From Acanthaster planci (Eukaryota > Echinodermata > Asteroidea > Valvatida > Acanthasteridae), in assembly GCF_001949145.1 (NCBI RefSeq), contig NW_019091431.1, positions 445,971 through 505,970 of the forward strand: 60,000 bases of DNA, in the 5' to 3' direction. Below the pieces are notes generated by a model, which was given only the letters and a program-made list of their open reading frames with translations, did no database searches and had not been told where the DNA came from. Below, piece by piece: positions 22,349 through 36,500 of this stretch; position 1 is the first letter of the stretch; each line of letters opens with the position of its first letter. The translations under genes were made by a program, and so were the position numbers.

Positions 22349-23915
22349 ATGGCGACGACAGCCATCCTTAACCGACTCGGAGCTGTGCTTTCTGGGAAAT
22401 GTTACGGAGTTCGTGCGGCTTCCGTTGCTTGCAAGTATGTGTATGCATCAAAGTTAGAGTTGTCGATTGGAACTTAGCTGTAGAGGAGACAGTTTCACCA
22501 AACTTAGGAATAATCATTGATGTGAGCTACTATCATAATTTACACACAGCATTCGAAACAGATACCCAGGAAGGTTTGATTTAGTTTTTCCGAGACAGCT
22601 TTTCATCTCGATAGGGGAGAGAAAAGAGTGCCAGTGTATTTGTTCAAATCAGGCAGACGTATATGCAAATGAGAAACACCAAGAAAAGCTTAAAATTGCA
22701 TACAGGACAAAATTCTCCCGAAATTTATCAGAAATTTGATTTTTGGCTTGAACTGTAGGTTTCTTGGCGATGGACCTAACAACTTTACCCAACAAACGAA
22801 GGGGATCCGTTGCTCTCCTTACAACGAACAACATCCGGGGAAGTTATCTATCACCACAAGACTTGCAATTCATCGCTATCTCAGCACTGAGACCTCGCAA
22901 CTTGAAGACGCTGACAACGTCTATTTCGATGGCTTGGTGAAGAGAATAAAGAGTGGAGATATGCAGATGATTGACGTTAGAGACGCCTCTGAGATCAAGG
23001 AGTTTGGAACCATCATCAAAGATATCTGTCATATCCCAGGTGAAACTTTTTGGCCCCTTATCCTCTGCAAAAATCATGTAGGCAAAGCTTGGTCTTAATA
23101 CGACTGTCACTTAAAACCCCATTAACTCCCAAACTATAAACTATGTAGTTCTAACACAGTCTCGGTCAAAATCGTATTCACGTCCTGTATTGGGACCAAC
23201 TCTAACATTCCTTAATTGGCCCTTTTCGCCTCAGTTTTTGAACAAAATCTGGTACACTGAGTTCTTTAAATTCACATGAAACATAACAATTTGAGTTCTC
23301 CATACCAAAGACGATGTTTCGGGGCAAGCCTTTGCTTAGTTGCATAAGAAACGCCTTGCACTAATACACTGAGAAGGGAAAGAGCACAAAGGAACCAGTC
23401 CATTAGAGGCGGTGGTCGCTACGCAAATTGCCAAATTGTACCAGATTTTATTGAAATTAAACTCGCAAAAGGCATATTATTTATTCCGACAGTTTTGGAC
23501 GTGGAGGCTGCACTCCAACTATCAGACGATGAGTTTCGAGCCAAATATGGTCGCACCAAGCCCGAGAAGTCGGATGATAATATTGTCTTCACTTGTAAGA
23601 AGGGGATTCGGAGCTTAAAGGCACGAGACACGGCACGAAGCTTGGGCTTCAAAAAGTAAGTGCGCTTATTCGGAAAAAGCCTTTAAAATTAAATTTTAAT
23701 TTTAAAAGAGGAAATAGTGTCACTGTGAACTTGTTTCTCCCTGTGGGGGCGCTATTTTGGATTTAATTATTGTACAGTCACTTACGTGACCCAAATACGA
23801 ATCTTACCTGATTAATGTCAACACATCTATTTTTTTTCCATACAGGGCAAGGCATTATCCAGGCGGATGGATGGAATGGGGCAGGAAGAACAATCTGCCT
23901 TACCCGAAGGAATAA
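22349..23915 (+). CDS. Rhodanese-domain protein, TSTD1-like, with N-terminal leader
   Basis: Single-domain thiosulfate sulfurtransferase; TSTD1-type enzymes move sulfane sulfur from thiosulfate to thiols such as glutathione. Four exons: 22349-22434, 22759-23039, 23493-23655, 23846-23915; they join to 199 residues. The rhodanese domain covers about residues 75-195: VYFDGLVKRI, IDVRDASEI, the active loop FTCKKGIRS with Cys157, and a closing HYPGGW. The first about 70 residues are rich in Ala, Arg, Leu and Ser, with few acidic residues at the start (MATTAILNRLGAVL; later TTRLAIHRYLS), which looks like a mitochondrial presequence. The last two exons match those of the downstream paralogue in length (163 and 70 nt). 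The paralogue lacks the leader. Confidence 0.9.
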
Positions 23916-26034
23916 AGGCAAATGTGTGAGGAAAACGATGCTTCGAAGCAACAAGATATGAAAGGCTATTTTTTTTCCGTGTGTGGTATTAAAAATTGGC
24001 TTGTACTCTAAAATCACAAGCTCCTGATATGAAATTATTAATTTGAAACAGACCTTGTAGTTCTTTATGTATAGTGAAATATATGATGGGATATTTCTAT
24101 TAATCTCCCCAAAAGCTATCTGAATCGCTCTTGTGATCCGATGAAATCTTAACAATATCAGAAATTGAACTGGAAACAATTGAACACCAGAACCACAGGT
24201 AACTGAAACCATGGCTTGTTTTTCTCTTTTCGATAGTTTCAATTTAAAAAAAATTGTGTCTTAACTCTTCCGGTATAATATGTGCTTTTTTGAGTATCCA
24301 ATTTTGTCTCATCAAATCTACTCTTAAATGCAAGCAGATCATAGTAGTAGATTTTGTTGGTTACTTGATCAATCTGCAGAACTTAGTACATGTAGTATGA
24401 AGCTGGTAATGAAACGTACAGAAAACGAATTACAACGATTAAAACAAATTCTTATAATAAACCAAAAGGTAAATCAGACATACCGGCAACGCCGGTATAT
24501 GACTAGAGTTTATACGTCTTTCTTTCCGGATGTCTCTTACAAAACAAAATTAGCAATGAAACTGATATCAAAATTTCGTCTTAAGAAAGGATCCCATGTG
24601 AAACCTATAGCAGTAAAATGCTAAATTAGATTTTTCTTTCATTATCTCGTTTGTTAATATTAGTAATTGTCGACTGCACCTACAGATTTTTTGCCGTTGC
24701 TTGTAAATCTAGCGTGTTATTGGTTGGGGCGCCCTCTGTTGAATAGCACTTTCAAGTTAAGGCCAAAGGTAAATATCTCCCATGTTTTCTACGTCTCGTA
24801 AATTATTCACCTGTACCGAAACTATTTCCTGAATCGGGGTGAATTATCAGGGTTCCTATAGGTCCCATATGCTATGGACTTGAATGCAAACACATCTGTG
24901 AATCATCACCACCACTGGCCACTGCCAATACCACCAGCTCTCGTTAATTTTTACATTCAACTTTACTGCCTCGTGCCATTTACATATGACATGTCAGCCC
25001 GGGCCAGCTGTGTTTATATATGAAACCCGAATAAGAGCAATCTTCAGCTTGTGCAGGAAAGGTTGTATTCGAGGCTACAAAACCTTCATCTGTGGTTGTT
25101 TTAAATAGTGAGTACACACAGTCTCTCTGACAGTAGCGTGGCGTGCAGTTTTTGCATTCACTCATCAGGCCATGTCAGCCGGGAGCCTAGGATCTGGGGA
25201 TAAAATTGCAGTACTGTTTGTCATACAAACGAAATTGCTGCTACTGAACAGCAATCCGATCCAAAGCTTAGTCCTGAAATGAATGCTTAGTCATCACGTG
25301 TGACGGGTGATGCATGACAAATATACATAATTTTGTAATCAGGCTATAGACTTTGTAACTAGACTTGCGCTGTGTAAACAGTGAATCGGAATATTTAGGA
25401 CACGAAAAACACATTTTGAAAGGCCAACCGACGGTTCTTGTCCGACCACAGCACTTGCCAGAGACAGACACAAATATTTCTGCCTGTTGAGAACACCGAA
25501 ACTCAGCTTGAGGATATACCCCAAAGACAACGGTGAGTTACCCGAAACAGTAATATTCGTGCAGACTACGGACAATAGGATAGGCTTCACTGAGAAGGGA
25601 AGGTCCTTCCACTTTGAGGGCTTATAATATATATGTACTCTGTCCGTTGAGCCAATTTTCTTTCCCATAATGCAACTAGTTTTCTGGCAATTGTCACGGA
25701 GCAAATTTTTATGTTCACCAAATCACTCTGTTGAACAAGGCTTTAAGCCCCTGTAGGTACATTGCTGATAGTCATGTAACATTTAAATTGCTTTCTTGAA
25801 ATAGGACAGATAGGACTGTCTGGACTTCGAAATTTCAAAGAGGGGAGGGGTCACAGGGGATACAGACTTGAAGGGCAGAGGGCGTGTAAGTTACACAGTA
25901 CGCCATTGAGTTCTTGAGATGAAGCACGCGGAAAATAAGCTCTAACTTGAAGAATGTCCATACATTAACCATCAACGTATCGCGCCGTTTTTTATTGATA
26001 TATCGATTATCTTCTAGTAACGTTCAATATCGCA
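23916..26034. other. Intergenic region between the two rhodanese genes
   Basis: About 2.1 kb with no recognisable exon. An AATAAA overlaps the stop codon of the upstream gene (23911-23916), so a later signal is probably used. The short open frames (for example 24328-24624) show no family likeness. Confidence 0.45.
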
Positions 26035-26989
26035 ATGAGTGCCGAGTCGTCCCAACCACCGCTGGAGGACGAGGACCATGTTTACTATGACGGTTTAGTC
26101 CGTCGGATCAAGAGCGGTAACCTTCAACTGATCGAGGTCAGAAATGCCCCGGAACTGGAAGCGACGGGCACAATTATAGAGAACATCTGTCACGTCCCAG
26201 GTACGGAAGATTTCTTTAACTGGCTTGTTATATGGTGTTTGTTCTTTTTTTTTTTGGGGGGGGGGTTAGTTTGCTATCGATAATGTCATGCTCGCCACTG
26301 GTTTTAATCTGATTTCTGCTCAATGATAAAATTTGCAGGACTAGCAGTATGTTTTGCAGAATGAAATATTTGTGTGGAGGAAGATGCACTTTTTTGGAAG
26401 ATCAATTTCCAAATAACAGACCAGAATGTGCTTGGAGGCAAACCTGAATGATTTTTCGGGTATCTGCTGAATGTTTCGAATTTTAAAATGTTTAAAGCGA
26501 GCGAAAACATTTCTCCTGCTAATCAGTTCCAGAATTGGCCGATGCTCTCCACTTACCAGATGAGGAATTCGAAGCCAGATACGGTCACCGAAAACCCCAA
26601 AAGACAGACGATAATGTCGTATTCACTTGTAGGATTGGAAACCGAAGTTTGAAGGCACTCAACATTGCAAGGGAGTTGGGATACACAAAGTAAGACAACG
26701 TTCAAGTTCAACACCTTAAACTTTAGCTGGATCGATTTAAAAAAAAGGAACTATACAACATACATGATGAAAGTGAGAAATAATCGATAATTCTAATAGA
26801 TTGAAGGTGTTCATAAAATTGTTGTATTAAACACGTTTTTACATTATTTTCCATTTCGTACATGCATGTAGTAGTTGTGATCATGTGATCTTGATACACC
26901 GTTGATTTTTTTGTTTCAGGGCAAGACATTACCCTGGTGGATGGACAGAATGGGTGAAAAAGAACAAGCTTGCCCTTCCCACAAAATGA
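26035..26989 (+). CDS. Rhodanese-domain protein, TSTD1-like, short form
   Basis: Tandem paralogue of the previous gene. Three exons: 26035-26200, 26527-26689, 26920-26989; they join to 132 residues. The domain order is the same: VYYDGLVRRI, IEVRNAPEL, active loop FTCRIGNRS with Cys90, then HYPGGW. No leader precedes the domain, so the protein is probably cytosolic, like human TSTD1 (115 residues). In the first motif IDVRDA has become IEVRNA. The second and third exons equal the paralogue's last two exons in length and phase, which supports local duplication. Confidence 0.91.
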
Positions 26990-27764
26990 GCCCACCTTAA
27001 CTCAGTCATCGAATTGATGTGTTCATTGCATTTTATAATATATTTGAATGCAAATCTAATTAACGATTTCCCTTAATTAATTCAAAAACCTGTAGAATTA
27101 TGAAATAAGACACTGAACCAAACAGGTGATTCAGGCTAGTGTGAAACTCACAAGTAAAATAAGGATAAATTTGCTTGTCAATTTTGAAACCCTACATCAA
27201 CTATGTCGGGAAGCTACAATCATTCAAAGCGTTTTATGAATAAACGTATCGTGTCAAGGTTGAATACATGAAATGTGTGCATAAAGTTGAACAGAGCCAA
27301 GCTGATAGATTTATGTAGCAAAGTTTAATTAATTCGAAGGCCATTCACTGATTTTTCACTTCATTGATTTCATAGTTCTAGTCATTAAAATGACAAACTT
27401 AAGTAGTCAATGTTTACGACGGCAACTTGTGTTTCTGCATCTACTTACACTCAGACAGTTTTCAAATCATTAAGGGACTTGGACAAATCTAGTAATGGGT
27501 AGTGACCCGGTTCAAGCATAATTAGTTCTACCGATGTCAGGCTCAAATGCATACATCGTGCACATTTGTTAACGCACACCCGGTAACTTTTAGGGGCACC
27601 CTATGGGACTGGTGGTGTACATGTACAATTAATGCACTTTGGAGGGGATCGTGACGCGTTGATTGCAGGTTGGATCTGAAGAGTTTACGTTTCGACATTA
27701 TCCAAACTCAGTATCGCGACAGACAACATACTGGGCGTTTTGTCCTAGGTACAATCTGCGTAAT
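26990..27764. other. Intergenic region short rhodanese gene / PTER
   Basis: Holds the upstream gene's 3' UTR and the PTER promoter and 5' UTR. Nothing else was recognised. Confidence 0.45.
27239..27244 (+). terminator. Poly(A) signal of the short rhodanese gene
   Basis: AATAAA about 250 bases after the stop codon of the upstream gene on the same strand. Confidence 0.5.
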
Positions 27765-30700
27765 ATGTCGACTCATTTAAGTGGAAAGATACAAACAGGT
27801 AAGTACCACTGCGCAACACGACTGCACACACGTGTATGTATCCATGGAGGTAGGAAAAGTGTAAAACTGGCCAATGAATATTTTTTAGCACTACATAATT
27901 AAACTTTTCAAGCTAGATGTTTATTGATCAATGGTTCTCTGAACAGTTTCCCTTCAAGTTTTACAGTACATAACTTAAGCCCGTAACCTAGCTCTGGAAT
28001 TGTTTTCAGAATGGGGAACTCGAGTCTCAGTGTGCACTCTTCTAAGTACACACAAAGCTTAAAACGTACTGGATACATACTGTAAAGTGAAGGCCAAAGA
28101 TTGTATAACACCGCTATGGGGAACTCGGCCAAAACGGTGTTATCACCATGGGCCGTGCGGTCGCCATTCAAGCGTGAGCTCAACGGCACAGGCTGTGTTA
28201 ACATGGCGTATTCCTCCCCAAATGGCGCTCATGCAAGCAACGTTTTACGCGTTTTCACGGTGAATGAATCTTGCGCCGCTGTGCGGCGCTATATGATCTT
28301 TGGTACAGTCGCCAATGTTGACACATGAACCCTGACCTAGTCTTCGCGCAAGACGCGACTGTTTTATGGGTTATAATCGGTGAAAGACAACCATATTATA
28401 CATTGCCATTTTGTTCTGTGTCCAAAACTCAAGCGTTAAGCTACCTAGGAAAAGGTTTAGCTACGGGGCTCAGGAAGTGCCATCTGATCTGCTGAAATGT
28501 GACGATCTTAGACGACCTTAACAAGCAATTCCCAGTGCACCAGCTCGCTGTAATGAACATGTCACATGTAGCTGCGTATTTTGGTGGACAAAAGTAACAA
28601 GTTAAATATTTTGGTCATTTAAAAAAAGAAGCAGGCGGGGACGAGAGACTAATTTTAAATTTAGCATTTTATTACACAACTTTAATAGGATTTTTAAAAT
28701 CCAGTGGACCATGAAGAGGATAGTTGAGGACATCTGAGAGTGACAAGTAGCATTGGTTACATTATTTATCTTTGCAGTGCTAGGACCGATAGCTCCAGGT
28801 GATCTTGGCATAACTTTGACTCATGAACACCTGAACATCGACTACAAACCATATTTCAAAGAACCACCTGCCAAGTATAAGGACAATATCCAGCTGCCTC
28901 TAACCATTGGTAACTTATGGTGGATTCATCGCTACCCGTGAGTTATACTTGAACACTTTCAAAGGGGGCATTTTGATATTTTTTTAAAGTTCAAGTGTGG
29001 ATGTGTTTTATTTTAGTTTCTATGTTCCAATAGCGACTCTCAGTCAAGTCGATCTAAAATAATATTTCAACCATACTAGTCATGAGCGTCAACAGGATTT
29101 TTCCAGGGTTCGAACCATTTTTTTAAGGGACAAAATTTCCCAGGGGGAGCACTCGTTGACTAAGAACTGATAACTAATTAACAGTGGGAGGGGGTCGATA
29201 TGAAGTTTTTTTTAGTTCATCGTGCAAAGTGGGGATTTGACCTTCTCTCACTTCCCTTTACCCCCTTTTTTCCCATTTCTGTCACTTCTTCTTCCCTTGC
29301 CCCCTCACCACGCCCATGGTGCTGTTATACACTTTAGCTTAGCTAGATTGACAGTAAAATCCCTGTACAAATCTGTACTTACCGTGTTGTTTCCCTCTGA
29401 AGTCACGCACTGCCTGTTTCTCTGGTGTTGCCTTCGATTCAGTCTTCTAACATCCAGTCGGTGCTTCCTTATTAGCCATGAATACCGGTTACATTCTTCA
29501 CTTCTAAAAGGGACAAGGCTAGTGCAGCTAGCTGTCATGTTGTGTATTGTACCTGCAGTTTTTGCGTTACCGTTCCTTTCACAAAACTGGAACCTTCGAA
29601 TGAAAAGGATGTCCAACCAAACCTTTGTACCGCTCTTAGTATTCATCTCATACTGCAGGCAGTGAAGAACCTCTACTTCAGCGATGAATACGCACGCATT
29701 CCAACGAAGATCTATCAAGCTGCTTTCATTATAGTACCGAATTCCAACATATTCAGTGTGCATAGTCCGTTGCATAACGTTAGACGGTTAGGCCAGCGTG
29801 CCGGGAATTTCATTTTCCTGTTTAATGTTGTATTGGTAACCAACATTTTCACTAAAACGTCTATTATCAAGTGGAACTAAAACGAAAAGCTTGAACCGCA
29901 GCGGTGCAGATTTCTGGTGATCTTTCCACCGTCAAGACCTTAGCAAGATGTTAGCTGCATGATGGTGGCCATTTTCCAAGAGTTGGCGCCAAATTTTCAT
30001 CAGACGCGGCCTGTGATTGGTCGATAATTAAGCTCAAATATTTCGCCGATACTTCACTTGCATTGAGCTCAATCGCAAAACTTTAAATACATTGATATTT
30101 ATGAGATTAAAATAATAACATAATGAACCAGTCTGAGTCAGTTTTGTTCAACGATCATATTCATTGCTATAACAAATGTGATATTTAAAAAAAAAGAAAA
30201 CCTAAAACATGAATGACGTCACGCTGTATTTACAATTTGTTTATCCTTCATTTTCACAGGTACTCATGTTGGGATAATCTCGAGCTAAAGACAGTCCAGA
30301 AAGATGTCATGAAAGAGCTACAATTCTTTCACGAAAATGGAGGTCGATCCATTGTGGATGCAACGACGATTGGGATTGGACGAAATCTGACAGAACTTGC
30401 CGAACTGTCCAAAGAAAGCGGAGTTAACATCATCGCCGGCGCCGGTACGTTGTCGACACACACAAATCAGGATTTGGGTCTTGGGTGGTATCTCCTTTCC
30501 TTGTTTATACATCTAAAGCATCCTTTATGCCCTCTTTGTTGATAACTTCTGGGGTGGATGTTTTCAACTCCACAAGCTTCCAAGTTCCTTGACGAGGGAT
30601 TCTTACTGTGTTACCAAATGATGAGAGTGTTGTTTTGATGAATTGTGAATGATTTTTGCACTTTCCTCAAGAGTATTTATTTCTAGTTTATACTCTTCCC

Positions 30701-32645
30701 CCGTCCTCTCTGTTTATTCTGATTGCACAGGATATTATTTGGGGCACACTCATCCCCCGGAAATGAGCACCATGACCCAGGAAGAACTTGTCCAAGGCAT
30801 GGTGCATGAGGTCACCACAGGAGCCGATGGAACCAAACTCAAATGCGGAGTCATTGGCGAGATTGGCTGCTCCACTGAGATATTGCGTAAGAAACTACGG
30901 AGACTAATTCGAGAAGACGCCATTGTACCGGGCGGCTTATCAAGCTTCAGATGCGTAAATTACAACACCCTATCCGGTTCTTCAGTGTGACGTCACTTCA
31001 ATTTAAATCGGCGTGATTTCAATCACGCCGATGCACGTAGAGTTACACGGAACCGGAATTCAGTTAGCGCGGAACTTGAGTGCTCATCCAATGGGAGCTT
31101 GTAATGAGTGGTGCATGCGCGTGAATGACAAAGTCACTTACAAACCGAAATGGTCAAAGAGGTGTTCAACGCGCACGTACAGGCAGACCCTTTTGAGCGA
31201 GGTGAGTCGTTGTTGTGGGGTCGTTTGATCAGTCTTTATATGTAGCGTAATCTGTTTTCCTTTGTGGTAGAAATGTGCAGAATCAGCAGTGATTAAGCAT
31301 AGATTGTGATGATTTTATTCAAGCAAAACTGCTTTAAAAAACCTGGCCCTACCACCATTTTTACAGAATGATGTTGCTTTTTTGTTTCTAATTTGTATTT
31401 TTTCCTGTCGTTGGTCAGCTAATGAGAGGAAAGTTCTTCAGGCTACAGCTGAAGCTCAATCCCAGCTAGGCTGTCCCGTCCTGATTCACCCAGGTAGACA
31501 TCCCAAGTGTCCTGCTGATTGCCTCCGGGTGTTACAGGAAGCAGGGGGAGACAGCAGCAAGACCGTCATGTCTCATATTGACCGTGAGAACAGAACCATC
31601 GTCTTGTAGTAGATGACTTCTCAATTTGATCCCACTCTTTTAGCTGCATCTAAACAATACAATCGTCCTTACTGAAATAACCTCAATTAGTTATTGCTCT
31701 CTATGTAATGTGTGCAGATATCCACATTCAAAACCTGAGTTACAAGTAGATCAAACTCAAATAATCTATCTAAAAATTAAATCCTGATGCTTTCAGGCTT
31801 CTATTTCACAACATCCTCTTCCTGTACTTCACACTTCAGGATGTCTTTTCAACCGCGATCAAGTTCTTGAATTCGCGGAGATGGGTGCCCTCCTAGAATT
31901 CGACTTCTTTGGTACCGAGGTTTCGTACTATCAGTATGACGATACCTTGCCCTTACCTAGTGACATTCAACGGATCTGTCTCATCAAGATCCTGGTGGAA
32001 GAAGGTTACGGTGATAAAGTGGTCATTTCCCATGATCTACACCGGAAGATGCAACTGGTTCGTAAGACCCCTCCTTCGTAGGCATACACAAAATTTGCAT
32101 GACAAAGGTGACAAGCTTAAATCATCTTGCGCTGAGACTGACTATAAACCACGAAGCACTGCAGAAGCGCTCGATCCAATCCAAGTGTATATTACAAAGT
32201 TAATAATGGAATCTCAAACTACCGTGAATAAGGCCTACGTAACAAATAAATACAACATAGAACATATCAACATATATTTTTGTAAGTAGTTATTTTGCAG
32301 GAACATTTTCATGTTATTTCGCTTTTTCCTCAGCACTGGTATATTGGTATACATGTACTGCATGCAACGGAATCTTCCAATCACGTTGGACTATGAGCAA
32401 AATGAAACGTTTGAAAGGAATTTGAACCCACTACCTGTGGAATGTTGTGCTGTTGCCTCACATCTACCCAACACAATCTCAAATTCTTGATTTGTTCCTC
32501 GCATTACCAGATGAATTATGGAGGTCACGGCTACTCTCACATCGTTCTCAACGTCCTGCCCAGAATGCTGACCAGTGGTTTGTCCGCAGACGTCATCGAC
32601 AAGATCACCATAGATAACCCACGCAACTGGCTGACGTTCAAGTAA
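27765..32645 (+). CDS. PTER: Phosphotriesterase-related protein
   Basis: Binuclear-metal amidohydrolase of the phosphotriesterase family; mammalian PTER has been reported to hydrolyse N-acetyltaurine. Seven exons: 27765-27798, 28778-28937, 30260-30444, 30731-30886, 31419-31583, 31840-32057, 32511-32645; they join to 350 residues (human 349). The TIM-barrel metal ligands are in place: H27 and H29 (THEH), bridging E170 (GEIG), H202 (IHPGR), H231 (MSHID) and D299 (SHDLH). The motifs [10 protein letters not shown]-like ([13 protein letters not shown]), FFGTE and YGGHGYSH are nearly identical to vertebrate PTER, and the ending NWLTFK matches. The first exon is only 34 nt, ending ...SGKIQT as in human. 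The donor after exon 6 (CTG/GTTCGT) was chosen because it joins in frame to [10 protein letters not shown]. Confidence 0.96.
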
Positions 32646-33524
32646 GACACCAGGGCGCATGGGCAGGTGGATACAATTAGCGTCTGATGCAATTTTACGA
32701 GACCGGGCCTTCTCCAGATCGACTGGCTACGGTTGATTATAACACACGCGTCAATGGAAAAAAAGCCGCAACCGCTAGCAAGCGACTCCTATATTATAAT
32801 TTTTTTACAGCCGCAGCCACAATTTGTGGACAGATCTCGATGATTGTATGCATTAATCATAATTCCCAAATTTATTTCAATATACAAGGCACACCTGTAA
32901 GCCGGAGCCTTTTCTAACAAGTAAAGGGGAATTAACAAGCCCAAAAAGTTATCTTTAAGGCTATTGGAAAGAAAAACTGTTGTAATTGAAGGAGGGATGT
33001 CCACAGCTCAGATTTTACGAAGTCTCAATACAAGTTAAATATAGACGCAGAAACTTAAAAGCCTGACGTCTACATTATAAGGACATTTTGTAAATCCATT
33101 ATAAAATTTGCAAAGTACCAATTATTTTTTTTGTAATTAGTAAGCAAGTAAAGTGACCCAAACAACCAGTTGTATTCATTTTAGTCAGTAAGCACAATGA
33201 GGCACTACAGGGTTAAAAGCATTCAATGTCATTGACATTTTGCTAATACATAAAGTAAGCAAGAGTAATTATTGAATTATTAATAACTCTGTTAAATATA
33301 ACAGTCGCATCGAACGAGTAAAGGATTACTGTATGAATTATGATTTATTCTGAAATGCACTCATTACGTATAATTATACCATTAATGTAGTTTGACAAGA
33401 GAATGAAGCTGTGCTACCGTCACTCGTTGTAAATCTGAATTTTCTAAAGATGACTACACAAATTTTGGGTTTCTTTAGTGATGACTGCAGAAGCATCTAT
33501 AAACCATAAATAGAATTTACACTT
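32646..33524. other. Convergent intergenic region PTER / amino acid transporter
   Basis: AT-rich. It holds both 3' UTRs. The transporter has an AATAAA on the minus strand at 33344-33349; I found no canonical signal for PTER. No other gene was seen. Confidence 0.5.
33344..33349 (-). terminator. Poly(A) signal of the amino acid transporter
   Basis: AATAAA on the minus strand about 175 bases after that gene's stop codon. Confidence 0.55.
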
Positions 33525-36500
33525 TCAAAGACCAGCTCGGGTGGCATTGACGTAGCATGGCATAGTGAAAGCTGTCCTGCCCAGACCGATTGACAGTCCT
33601 GTGCCCAACAAAATGAAGACCATGAGACAAGGAGTTGCGCCAATGATGACAAAGCAGACAGCTGTTTCAAGCGTGAACCATTTTCTGAAATGGCAAACAG
33701 AAAGCGCGAAATGGTAAGGTTTCTTAGAATTGACTTAGTCTTTTTAAAAAAGTACAACACTTGAGCTCTACCAGAAAGTGTATAGGTAACATTTAAAACA
33801 CTCTTGTATTTTGCCTGTCCTAAAATTGCATTAGGAAAATAATACATGTACATGTAATTGGAAAGAAAAACGGCTCGATGGGGAGAGGGTCAAAGATACT
33901 TACGAGGGCTGGCTCTGACATTTCTTTGTCAGGCGTAAATAACAAAGGCAAGGAATTAGCAGCGAAAGAAGAGGATTCAAAAGGCCACCAGAAATGGAAG
34001 CCAAGAGGGTGAAGTGGGGTACTGTCTCTTGAATGAAAACCTGGGCAATGATGATTGAAGATCGAAGAATTACTCGCTTCCAAGTAAATTCTAAGTAAAG
34101 AGAAAGTGGAATGTCAATGTAAACATGCACTTTCTTATGCTCTCATACTCCCAAATTCAATTCAAAATGAAATAAAATCCAACCAACTAATGAAAATGTG
34201 CCCTGGCGCTTGTTACATCCATCGCGAACTTGTAATGAAGTCAGGTTTCCTATCTGTTTTGGATCGGGCCCACTTCAATTCTAGCAGCCTTTATCTTTAT
34301 GAATAATTTGAGCCTGCTCTCAGACATTGATTGTTATAGAGAAAAGCTGTAGATGCTGTCTAGACTGAATTATAATTCTTTTGGAAACAGCGTCAGCCGA
34401 CAGAGCTTACGGCAGTACAAACATCTATAACGCCAATGTATTGAACGCCAGAAGAGTAACATTACGTGATATTACATGTACAAATAAATCCGTGAGTAAT
34501 GTTGTTTAGAGAGAGAGGGGAAGCGCTTACCCTTCGGTATATCAAGAACCTCCTCCAAGTATTGGAAGAGAGGGTTGTTTACAAACAAGACAACTCCAGT
34601 CTGATGGACTAAAATAAGAAGTGCAGCCGTCTTCTTCAGACTATCATCCGGTAGCAAAGAGAAGACAATTGCTGTCCCTGTTACATTTGTCAGCGCGTTC
34701 CCGAAAACAGTAAGCAAGGACAACATGACCACCAGCACGGCAGGGAGTGTCACTGTAATGATCGACAGCAGCACGTCTATGTTACGTGGGCATATCAATT
34801 ACTACATTTCGATGGGGGCGTGGCGAAGAATTGGAAATTTCTCTCATGTGTGTGTTGTGTTGCAATCAACAGACTTCATATGACAACTTTCTACTTGGTC
34901 GTGGTTGTATATTGGGGGAGGGGAAGAGAATGGGGGGGGGGGTAAATATCCTCTTCCAACTGTGGATATGCAAGGATGGAGCATATATGATTCCCCTGCC
35001 GCTTATTTTGCTGTGAGAAACCTGAATTGTGGATTTAAGGGTCATTCTGAACTTTCCAGCGGTCTAAATTCAATTCCCTCCCTCTCCCTACTCCCCAATT
35101 TGTCCGCACGGATTTACGCCATTGATACATACTGGTCGAAAAGTTGACTCTAGAAGCTGTTTCCCGGGGTTCAATGAAAATGGGAAAAGATATCAAACTG
35201 ATACTTGGACTTACTGAAGTTCGCGAGAATAAGGGCTTTAGTGAGAGCCTGCGGCTGTTGCATGTCTTGCTGCACAGTTAGTAAAGTGCTGTGCAGGCTT
35301 AATACCCACAGGACGGTTCCAGTTGCTTCACTAAGATGTAGAAGTTTGCTCTCATGAAACTCAGAATGTGTGGCGTTAGCGTGGTCACTTATAGAATCGC
35401 TAATCAGGAATGTGGAAATGGTGACAAAAATCATGGACAGGCTGCAGGTGAATAAGCTGGCTGCCAATAACAACCTGTTGGACGGCGCAGAAAAAAAGGT
35501 TTTTTTGAATTGCAAACTTAGCAAAGTAACACTACCAGCCCAAACTATAACGGGATCGACATTTCTCTCATTTCTTTCCTGCTTTTTTCGGTAACCGTCA
35601 TTTTTCCTGAACAATATGCAGATAATAAGAACTCATTCAGAAAAACAAGAACAATTCATTCAGCATTGTCATCGTAACCATGACTTCGTTTTTAGTGCGC
35701 GATTTGGATCCTGCGTTGAATGTATTGTAGGAAATGAGTGTTCATTGGAAATTGGTTGCGTATGCAGGCACATACTTTAATTGTGATGTCAAATTTCCCA
35801 CAAAGTCTTATCCATTTTGAGCCAGTTGCCAGATATACTGGAGAAAATGAATGTTATTTTAACATTCCAGGTTTGCAGGGAATAGGATCTGACGCACCAG
35901 AAATTCTTGGGTGTACCAAGCCACACAAAGGGGCAAATGATGAGCCCGTAAACAAGCGGCCAGAAGCATAGGGTGCCTTCAAGTACCATGCCCCCAATAG
36001 TCAATGTCATTTCCGTGAAGCCCATCAAGACTGGGATGGTGTTAGTAAAACACACTAACGCCACTAGAAAGTTGATGAAACGTCTGCAAAAAAACAAAAC
36101 AAAAAACAAAACAAAAAAACCCACCATTTATAATGACTGAAATCTAAGTGGAAAAATGAAATTCATTTTTTTCCCTTGTGTTGGGCTTGGGTTGTTGATG
36201 TTTGCATTTGATCAATTCAATTTAAATAATCAGCAGACTTTTGCACACTTCTTCGAAATACTAAACAGTTATTTTGTCCAAATTCGGAAATCTCTTTTGT
36301 CTCCAAGTTTCTGAAAACGTCCTACCGGGCCCAGACACCAAACGCCTCCTCGCCTACCGCACCGTATGGATGTCTCTCTTGGTCCCACTTCAACCGTACC
36401 ATATTCCAGCAGCGTCCAAGGAGTATTGCCGTGTATATCATAGCAGAACACACAAACGAGAAGAGAATGAAACCAATCCAGCCTGAATATGAAAGGAAAT

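Noticed and set aside
24328-24624. 98-codon plus-strand open frame between the rhodanese genes
   Set aside because: No family likeness or splice context; treated as chance.
33497-33853. 118-codon minus-strand open frame
   Set aside because: Out-of-frame shadow of the last transporter exon (33525-33684), which joins in frame with the other seven exons.
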